Shown here one piece after another: positions 58,412 through 64,000 of a DNA stretch of 64,000 nucleotides. A program made the position numbers and the translations under genes. Position 1 is the first letter of the stretch, and the number at the start of each line of letters is the position of its first letter. Below the pieces are notes generated by a model. The model had not been told where the DNA came from, did no database searches, and saw nothing but the letters and a program-made list of their open reading frames with translations. Where the stretch lies: contig WANR01000038.1 of the NCBI GenBank assembly GCA_015521705.1, forward strand, positions 1 to 64,000. Reading direction: 5' to 3'. The stretch is from Desulfurococcales archaeon. Its GTDB lineage: Archaea; Thermoproteota; Thermoprotei_A; Sulfolobales; Acidilobaceae.

Positions 58412-59760
58412 GGTATAGAGAGTTAAAGGGGCTGAGAGGCGAGTCTGTCTACAAGTACTCTTCCAGCCTCGAACACGACGTCCACATAGCCAAGTACGTG
58501 GCCCTAGTCACGGGGGCCCACCTAAGGGAACTACACAGGCTCGGCTACGTGAGCACCGAGGCCTTGGAGAGGGCTCTTAAAGTACTGAAGAGTGTGTACG
58601 AGAACCCCGAATCACTGCCCAAGACGGGCTACGAAGACGTCTTCGAGTACCTGGAGGACATGCTCCAGAGGAAAATAGGCAGAGAAGCCCTATGGCTACC
58701 CCTAGGCAGGAGCCGTAACGACCACGTCGCGGCTGCTCTAAGACTCTATGTGGCAGACACCATGACCAGTATGGCTACCACACTTGCCAGCGTCGTCAAG
58801 GCCTTCCTGGACAAGGCGAGGGAGGAGAGGGTTCCCATAGTAGGGTTCACCCACGGCGAACCCTCCTTCATAATAGACTCTCCATGCCTCTTCCTCTCAT
58901 ACGCGGAGAGCCTGGCAGACTCGTTACCATTGATAAGGGCCGTTCTCGAGGTAGCCTGCAAGTCGCCTCTGTACGCCGCCGCTGGAGCCGGGACCCTGGC
59001 ACCTGTAGATGAAGAGCGTGTAGCCAGCATGCTAGGGTTCCGTGCTACCTACCACTCGCCATACTATGCAGTAGGGTCTAGGGCTTTCCTGGAGGCCGCA
59101 GCCCTAGCACTGTCGCTGGCCTGCACAGAAACGTCTAGGATAGCCGAGGACTTCATAGCGATGCACGGGTTGAGGCTTGTGAGGATCCCCGAGGACCACA
59201 TAGCTACTAGTAGCTACATGCCACACAAGGAGAACCCTGTAACCCTGGAAGCCGCTAGAGCCTTCTCCATGAGGTGCATATCAGCCGCCCAGGCAGTTAT
59301 CCTAGTAGCCTCTAAGCTAAGGTACTCCTATAACCTGGACTTCCAAGAAGCCTCCCAGACCTACACTGACGCCCTCGGCTTCGCGCTGAAAGCAATCAAC
59401 ATACTTGGAGAAGTAGCCGCGGGCGTAGAGATAATTGAGGATAACGCCTACCGCATGATCGAGGAAAGAATCCCCTATACTGCAGAAGAGGCTGAAGATA
59501 GAAGCCTCGAAAGGGGAGTCCCGCTAAGGCTTGAATATGCCAGAGCAGCCAGGAGCATGCGAAAGCTGCGAGGCAACATACTCAGGGGGCTGGAGCTGGC
59601 TCAGAAGAGGAAGACAGGGTGCAGCCCCGAGAGGATAGCGGCGCGCATTGAATCCCTGGAGAGGAGCGTAGAGGAGGGGCTCTCCGAGATCAGGAAACTC
59701 TTCCCAGGACTCCAACACGTATCTAAGGCTGTGTGGGCGGGCCTTCATGGCAGGGGCTAG
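58408..59760 (+). CDS. argH: Argininosuccinate lyase
   Basis: 450 aa. The fumarase/lyase superfamily signature is SSYMPHKENPVTLE, with the catalytic Ser loop, and GRSRNDHVAAALRLY is the upstream active-site segment. It splits argininosuccinate into arginine and fumarate. TTG at 58408 overlaps argG by 4 bases. The gene's stop shares 3 bases with the opposing galK stop, a tail-to-tail overlap. Confidence 0.95.
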   Translation: MRYRELKGLRGESVYKYSSSLEHDVHIAKYVALVTGAHLRELHRLGYVSTEALERALKVLKSVYENPESLPKTGYEDVFEYLEDMLQRKIGREALWLPLGRSRNDHVAAALRLYVADTMTSMATTLASVVKAFLDKAREERVPIVGFTHGEPSFIIDSPCLFLSYAESLADSLPLIRAVLEVACKSPLYAAAGAGTLAPVDEERVASMLGFRATYHSPYYAVGSRAFLEAAALALSLACTETSRIAEDFIAMHGLRLVRIPEDHIATSSYMPHKENPVTLEAARAFSMRCISAAQAVILVASKLRYSYNLDFQEASQTYTDALGFALKAINILGEVAAGVEIIEDNAYRMIEERIPYTAEEAEDRSLERGVPLRLEYARAARSMRKLRGNILRGLELAQKRKTGCSPERIAARIESLERSVEEGLSEIRKLFPGLQHVSKAVWAGLHGRG

Positions 59761-61049
59761 TGGAGTTTAAGCCCCTCATCCACGCTTACAACATAGTAGT
59801 CTCCAAGTAGCCTGCCCCTGGCTTTGTCTACCAGCTCCACTGCCCTGTCATGGTCAGCGAGCCCCATAACAATGCCTCCCAGCCCGGCCCCGCTAAGCTT
59901 AGCCCCCAGAGCTCCCTCTAGTACCAGGAACCTCACGATGGAGTCTAGCTCGCCTAGGCTGACATCGTATAGGAGTGATAGGAGGCAGTGCTGGTAAGTG
60001 GTTACGAGGCCCAGCTGGCGAGTCTCTGAGAGGCTGCTAGGTGATGCGTAGACCCTTCCCCCTAGCCAGGAATCGACGAGCTCTGCCCATTCAGCGAGCT
60101 TCTCAGTCTCTGGTTTTTCTCCCCTGAGGAGCCTTATCGCCTCTATGGTGGACTCGTGGGCCATCACCGTATAAGCTATTCTGTTGTATAAGTGCTCTGG
60201 CAGCGCCCAGCGGATCTTCTCTAGTTCCTCCCTGGTTATAGCATCCCATAGTGTTGAGCCGTGAGAGTCTCCCAGCTTACCTAGTAGGCTCCTGGGCAGG
60301 CCCTTAGAGGCCTTCAGTATTCTTAGTGCTTCGTCGAGCTCCCTCTGCCTAACGGGGTGTATCTCGCCCGTCCTATGCCTGATCCCAGAGTCAGCCACAA
60401 TAACCGAGGCCATGGGGTGGGCCAGTCTCTCCACACGGACGGGCTCTCTAGTCTCTATGAGAACCACTCCCCCATATACTATGGAGTACTGGTCCAGCCT
60501 CCCACACGGGATCCCCATTACGTGCCTCTCAGCCCTGTAGGCCAGCTCAGCTATAGCGTCTAGCCCTAGCTTGTAGCCTAGGAGACTGCTGACAGCAGCA
60601 ATTATGCCCACTGTTAGGGCCGCGCTACTAGCCATGCCCGCTCCCATAGGTATTTCGCTAGAAATGGAAACATCTACGGAATCGCTTCTAAAACCCTCCC
60701 CCTCCAAGGCCCTTAAAGCTGCCCTGGCATAGTCGCCAAACCACTTGCCACCCCTCAATGGTGGGCGCTTCCCAGGGAATTCGTCCATAAACTCCTTGCC
60801 CTCCCTCTTAAGGTTGAGGGAGGCCACTCTAATAGAGCCCTCTCGCCCCCTAGAGACTCCCACGAAGAGCCTCCTATTTATAGCCATGGCAACGACCGGG
60901 AGCCCCTTATAGTCCTGGTGAGTGTTCAGGAAGTCCAGCCTCCCAGGCACTGATAATACTAGATCTGGCTCCCGGCCATACACAGACCTGTGGAAGCCCA
61001 CTAGAAGGCTTAGACTACCACTCACCCCTCCTACCTCCCCAGCAGGCAC
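59757..61049 (-). CDS. galK: Galactokinase-type GHMP kinase
   Basis: 430 aa. The substrate-binding signature is PGRLDFLNTHQDYKGLP, a variant of the galactokinase PGRVNLIGEHTDY; the GHMP ATP loop is IPMGAGMASSAAL, and the C-terminal loop reads KLSGAGLGGIVMG. It phosphorylates galactose at C1, giving the substrate of the uridylyltransferase encoded just upstream, whose end it overlaps by 19 bases. The altered signature and length (slightly above the usual 350-390) leave room for a related sugar, but galT next door makes galactose most likely. Confidence 0.83.
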   Translation of the reverse strand: MPAGEVGGVSGSLSLLVGFHRSVYGREPDLVLSVPGRLDFLNTHQDYKGLPVVAMAINRRLFVGVSRGREGSIRVASLNLKREGKEFMDEFPGKRPPLRGGKWFGDYARAALRALEGEGFRSDSVDVSISSEIPMGAGMASSAALTVGIIAAVSSLLGYKLGLDAIAELAYRAERHVMGIPCGRLDQYSIVYGGVVLIETREPVRVERLAHPMASVIVADSGIRHRTGEIHPVRQRELDEALRILKASKGLPRSLLGKLGDSHGSTLWDAITREELEKIRWALPEHLYNRIAYTVMAHESTIEAIRLLRGEKPETEKLAEWAELVDSWLGGRVYASPSSLSETRQLGLVTTYQHCLLSLLYDVSLGELDSIVRFLVLEGALGAKLSGAGLGGIVMGLADHDRAVELVDKARGRLLGDYYVVSVDEGLKLH

Positions 61050-61987
61050 CTCAAAACCGAGTCTCTTAGGAGGGAGGCATTCGACTCGGGGCTAGAGTCG
61101 TAGGTGAAATTGCCCCCGGCCATCTCCATGCCAGCCGCATACTTAAGTCTGCCATTCCTGCGGTAGACCCCGTATATCTCCAGGTGCAGGTGGTAGCTGG
61201 GCTCGCCCGATAGGGGGGCCTGGTGGAGGGCCAGCATATAGGGCATAGGCCTGCCCAGGACCCTCTGCAAGCCGCACAAGACGTTTTTCAAAGCAGTAGC
61301 AAGACCCTCAACCTCTCTCCTAGTTAGCCGCGTCAGCAGGTCGACGTGCCTCTTCGGGTATATATGCACCTCGAAGGGCCATCTTGCATAGAAGGGTAGG
61401 AACGCCGTCCAGGACTCGTTCTCATAGACAATTCTATACCCGTCCCTCTTCTCAGCACTTAAGACCTCGCATCCAAGGCATTTAGAGGCCTCGTTCATGT
61501 ATCTCCTAGACGACTCTATCTCTTTCCTTACGAGCGATGGGGTGAAGTCCATCACGTAGATCTGGCTGTGGGGGTGGGGCTGAGAGACGCCTATCTCTTC
61601 TCCCTTGTTCCTGAACCAGAACACGTACCTGTAACCTTCCCTCATTGAGTCCTCCATGACCCCTATCACGGACTCGATGACTTCTACTATGTTATTGGTA
61701 CTTAAGTCGCTTATGTCTTCTATATTGTGAATGGGCGTCTCTACCAGGACTAGGCACTTACCCCTAGCTCTCCCCCTCCTATAGAACCAGTGCCTCTCGG
61801 GCTCTGGAGCTCTCGGCGATAGCATTGGGTACTTGTTCTCGACGATCCTAACTCTCCACCCGCGCCCCATCTCAGGGGCCCCCTCGCAGAAGGGGCACCC
61901 ACCACTCCTCCACGGCCTCTCCTCCCTGATCGACGATACCATGACCCATTCTTCCAGGAAGGGGTTCCACCTAAGCTCCTGGATCAA
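61031..61987 (-). CDS. galT: Galactose-1-phosphate uridylyltransferase
   Basis: 318 aa. The catalytic motif QPHPHSQIY carries the nucleophile His, and zinc-binding residues appear in GCPFCEGAP and the later SKCLGCEV. This GalT passes UMP between UDP-glucose and galactose-1-phosphate (Leloir pathway). ATG at 61987, 41 bases after the ABC ATPase gene on the same strand. It is followed, with overlap, by galK. Confidence 0.9.
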   Translation of the reverse strand: MIQELRWNPFLEEWVMVSSIREERPWRSGGCPFCEGAPEMGRGWRVRIVENKYPMLSPRAPEPERHWFYRRGRARGKCLVLVETPIHNIEDISDLSTNNIVEVIESVIGVMEDSMREGYRYVFWFRNKGEEIGVSQPHPHSQIYVMDFTPSLVRKEIESSRRYMNEASKCLGCEVLSAEKRDGYRIVYENESWTAFLPFYARWPFEVHIYPKRHVDLLTRLTRREVEGLATALKNVLCGLQRVLGRPMPYMLALHQAPLSGEPSYHLHLEIYGVYRRNGRLKYAAGMEMAGGNFTYDSSPESNASLLRDSVLRCLLGR

Positions 61988-62028
61988 CGCTGGAGACCTC
62001 TCCCGGATCTCCCCTCTTTCCCCAGTGG

Positions 62029-63102
62029 CTATCCTACGATGGTAGCTATCCTCTCCCCTTTCTCGTTAAATATGTGTACCTTCCTGAAAACTATGTAGAC
62101 CCTCTCTCCTGGGCTAAGGCTTGACGACGGATCCACTAGTACGTTCAACGAAGCCCTGCCTATGTTAACGATTGCATACTCCCTAGAGCCGGTGGACTCT
62201 ACCAGGTCTACTACGCCAGTAGCTACAAGGCCGCCGGGGGGAGGGGTCTTAGATGCTATAGCCTCGTCGGGCCTCACGCCAATCCTGTAACCCTCCCCTA
62301 TACTAGCCTTCCCCGAAACTATCGCTTCCAAACCGCTGGCGTGGGCCTCGACAATGTTCATTGGAGGGTCTCCTATGAATGAGGCAGTGAAAAGGTTGGC
62401 AGGCTCGTCGTAGAGCTCCCTGGGGGCGCCGACCTGCTGGATCCTTCCCTGGTTTAGCACCACTATGCGGTCGCCAACGGCGAAGGCGTCTGCCTGATCG
62501 TGCGTCACGAGAACAGTGGTTATACCCAGGCTCCTCTGAACCTTCTTAACAAAAGTGCGCGCTGTGACCCTGACCCTGGCGTCTAGATTGGAGAATGGCT
62601 CGTCTAGGAGTAGTACCTTGGGGTTCTTTACCAGGGCCCTGGCTAGGGCCACCCTCTGCTGTTGCCCCCCGCTGAGCTGCCTCGGGTACCTGTCTAGCAG
62701 CTCCTGGATGCCTAGAACCTCCGCTACCTCCTTTACCCTCCTCCTTATCTCGCTCTTGCTGAGGCCCTTGATCTCCAGGGGGAACGCTATGTTGTCGAAC
62801 ACCCTCATGTTTGGATAGAGTGCCCAGTTCTGGAAAACCATGCCCACGTCTCTCTTCTGCGGGGGTATGTATAGCTTCTTTGAGGGGTCGGCCACGGCCT
62901 CCCCATCTATATAGACCACTCCCCTGGTCGGTCTCTCTAGGCCCGCTATGATCCTTAGGAGCGTGGTCTTGCCCGATCCCGAGGGGCCCAGGACTACCAG
63001 GAACTCGCCCTTCTCCACGTCTAGGGACACGTTATCCAGGGCCACGACGTTTGGCTGGAAAACCTTTGTTAGGTTCTCGACTCTTATCCCCTTGCCCGCC
63101 AC
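62029..63102 (-). CDS. Sugar ABC transporter ATPase (MalK/UgpC-like)
   Basis: 357 aa. Walker A GPSGSGKTT, signature LSGGQQQRVALARAL and Walker B VLLLDEPFSNLDA, with a C-terminal TOBE domain (from about 240, including IGVRPDEA) as in the CUT1 sugar importers. It would drive uptake by the two permeases encoded upstream on the minus strand. Its start overlaps the permease stop by one base. Association with galT-galK suggests galactose or a galactoside as the transported sugar. Confidence 0.9.
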   Translation of the reverse strand: MAGKGIRVENLTKVFQPNVVALDNVSLDVEKGEFLVVLGPSGSGKTTLLRIIAGLERPTRGVVYIDGEAVADPSKKLYIPPQKRDVGMVFQNWALYPNMRVFDNIAFPLEIKGLSKSEIRRRVKEVAEVLGIQELLDRYPRQLSGGQQQRVALARALVKNPKVLLLDEPFSNLDARVRVTARTFVKKVQRSLGITTVLVTHDQADAFAVGDRIVVLNQGRIQQVGAPRELYDEPANLFTASFIGDPPMNIVEAHASGLEAIVSGKASIGEGYRIGVRPDEAIASKTPPPGGLVATGVVDLVESTGSREYAIVNIGRASLNVLVDPSSSLSPGERVYIVFRKVHIFNEKGERIATIVG

Positions 63103-63947
63103 TACGCTTTAACACCCCCGCCGTAAGCCTGTAACCCTCTTATAAAGTACCTGCCGAGCGAGAGAAAAACTATTAACGGGGGGAGGGAGCCGAGGAGGGA
63201 GGCCGCGAACATCTCATTGTAAAGGGTCCCGCTCTGCCCCACATAGCTGAAAATCTTCAGCGTTATGTGCGTCTCATAGCCCCTGCTAAGTAGCAGGGGG
63301 ATGTAGAAGTTGTTCCACGTCATTATGAAGAGGAATATCATGGTAGACGTGAGGCCGGGTCCTAGAAGAGGCAGGACGACCCTCCTGAACACTCTCAGAT
63401 CCCCAGCGCCGTCGACCATGGCCGCCTCTATATAGAACCTGGGTATGGCTGACATGAATATGACCATTAGGAGGGCAGCCATGGGGGTGTAGTACGTTAG
63501 CAGGGCTAGGGCTATGCCTGGCAGGGTGTCGTAGAGGCCCAGCGACTTGACCAGGTTTATCAGGGGGACTAGTATGGCGTGGTAGGGTATGTAAGTAGCT
63601 ATGGCTATCGCCACCATTATGGAGTCGCTCACCCTGTCCATCCTCCTGTATATCGAGTAGGCAGCCAACGACCCCAGCCACGTAGCCAGGGCTGCCACTG
63701 GAAGAACCGTTATGAAAGTGTTCTTTAGGGGCCCCGTCAGCTCCCTGGCCACCCTAGCTATGGTCTCGAAGTTTAGCTCGCTAGGCGGGGAGAGGACAGG
63801 GGTCCCCTGAACCTCGGCCAGGCTCTTCAGGGAACCAGAGAGCAGCCCGTAGATGGGTATGACCCAGACAAGCCCAAAGACTACTACCACTGCCGAAGCC
63901 GCTATAACCCTGGCACTGAACTCTAGCTCGACCCTACCTAGCGCCAC
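63102..63947 (-). CDS. Sugar ABC transporter permease, MalG type
   Basis: 281 aa, six membrane helices. The ATPase-contact (EAA) loop is EAAMVDGAGDLRVFRRVVLPLLGPG, and the N-terminal helix region YGLLSGSLKSLAEVQG is normal for MalG-like permeases. GTG at 63947 overlaps the end of the preceding permease gene by 14 bases. It pairs with that protein and the ATPase at 62029. Confidence 0.9.
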   Translation of the reverse strand: MALGRVELEFSARVIAASAVVVVFGLVWVIPIYGLLSGSLKSLAEVQGTPVLSPPSELNFETIARVARELTGPLKNTFITVLPVAALATWLGSLAAYSIYRRMDRVSDSIMVAIAIATYIPYHAILVPLINLVKSLGLYDTLPGIALALLTYYTPMAALLMVIFMSAIPRFYIEAAMVDGAGDLRVFRRVVLPLLGPGLTSTMIFLFIMTWNNFYIPLLLSRGYETHITLKIFSYVGQSGTLYNEMFAASLLGSLPPLIVFLSLGRYFIRGLQAYGGGVKA

Positions 63948-64000
63948 GCAGGATCCACCTCCTTATCCCGTAGAGCGCGTAGGGGATCACTATGAAGGCT
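63934..64000 (-). CDS. Sugar ABC transporter permease, MalF type (3' end only)
   Basis: Only the last 22 codons are inside the window, reading AFIVIPYALYGIRRWILRGAR then stop. This hydrophobic end with a basic tail and the overlap with the MalG-type gene indicate the partner permease of the same sugar transporter. The rest, and a binding-protein gene, would lie to the right. Confidence 0.6.
   Translation of the reverse strand, partial: AFIVIPYALYGIRRWILRGAR

Noticed and set aside
1-64000. CRISPR arrays
   Set aside because: No regularly spaced short direct repeats were seen on reading the window.

Overview
This window reads as chromosome of a hyperthermophilic crenarchaeon (Thermoproteota), most like the Desulfurococcales/Acidilobales. 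The reasons are TATA-box promoters 20 to 30 bases ahead of genes with little or no leader, many TTG and GTG starts beside purine-rich Shine-Dalgarno sites, arginine coded mostly by AGG/AGA, GC-rich coding DNA, archaeal families (AlaX, KaiC-like ATPase, DUF211, SAM hydroxide adenosyltransferase, zinc-ribbon p27 family) and a tRNA-Glu gene with encoded CCA. Genus cannot be fixed from sequence alone.

Layout. 1-6.5 kb: a surface-protein locus. It holds a secreted protein with a PEF-type C-terminal sorting signal, a membrane-anchored winged-helix regulator, a GT2 glycosyltransferase, an archaeosortase with Cys-Arg-His catalytic residues and a GT-C-like membrane protein, joined by overlaps, followed by a FkbM methyltransferase. 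6.6-9 kb: AlaX and an orphan nucleoside/sugar-type ABC ATPase. 9.3-14.7 kb: a complete branched-chain-amino-acid-type (Liv) ABC transporter. 14.8-17.6 kb: small conserved archaeal genes. 17.6-23 kb: a second, opposite-strand Liv-type transporter whose binding protein carries a PKD domain. 23.1-31.9 kb: acyl-CoA-type metabolism (alpha/beta hydrolase, KAS III-like enzyme, two AMP-forming ligases, SDR, MaoC hydratase) with a tandem-TetR regulator, interrupted by a single-chain HepT-MNT toxin-antitoxin-like gene. A 14-bp palindrome is shared by the promoters of the second transporter and the KAS/ligase genes, which suggests one regulon.

32-37.6 kb: housekeeping genes (KaiC-like ATPase, glutamate dehydrogenase, SAM hydroxide adenosyltransferase, NifX-like protein, DUF1177 plus an M29 aminopeptidase). 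37.7-41.7 kb: tRNA-Glu(CTC), then an AT-richer, decayed accessory stretch with a frameshifted tnpB element, a Doc-type Fic protein, a P-loop remnant and a GT4 pseudogene with two lesions. 41.8-44.1 kb: an orphan molybdenum hydroxylase large subunit. 44.3-49.4 kb: a four-gene locus built around an FTR1 iron permease. Its extracytoplasmic helical domain recurs in two further membrane-anchored proteins, with a HyuA-like ATPase between them. 49.7-53.5 kb: HyuA/HyuB. 53.5-56.3 kb: a methyltransferase and a prolyl oligopeptidase-family peptidase. 56.4-59.8 kb: argG-argH divergent from an ACT-domain protein across a promoter with repeated GTTAC half-sites. 59.8-64 kb: a sugar ABC transporter with galT and galK, running off the window edge.

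The strongest candidates for undescribed systems are the archaeosortase locus with its transmembrane regulator, the FTR1 locus with shared extracellular domains, and the HepT-MNT fusion.
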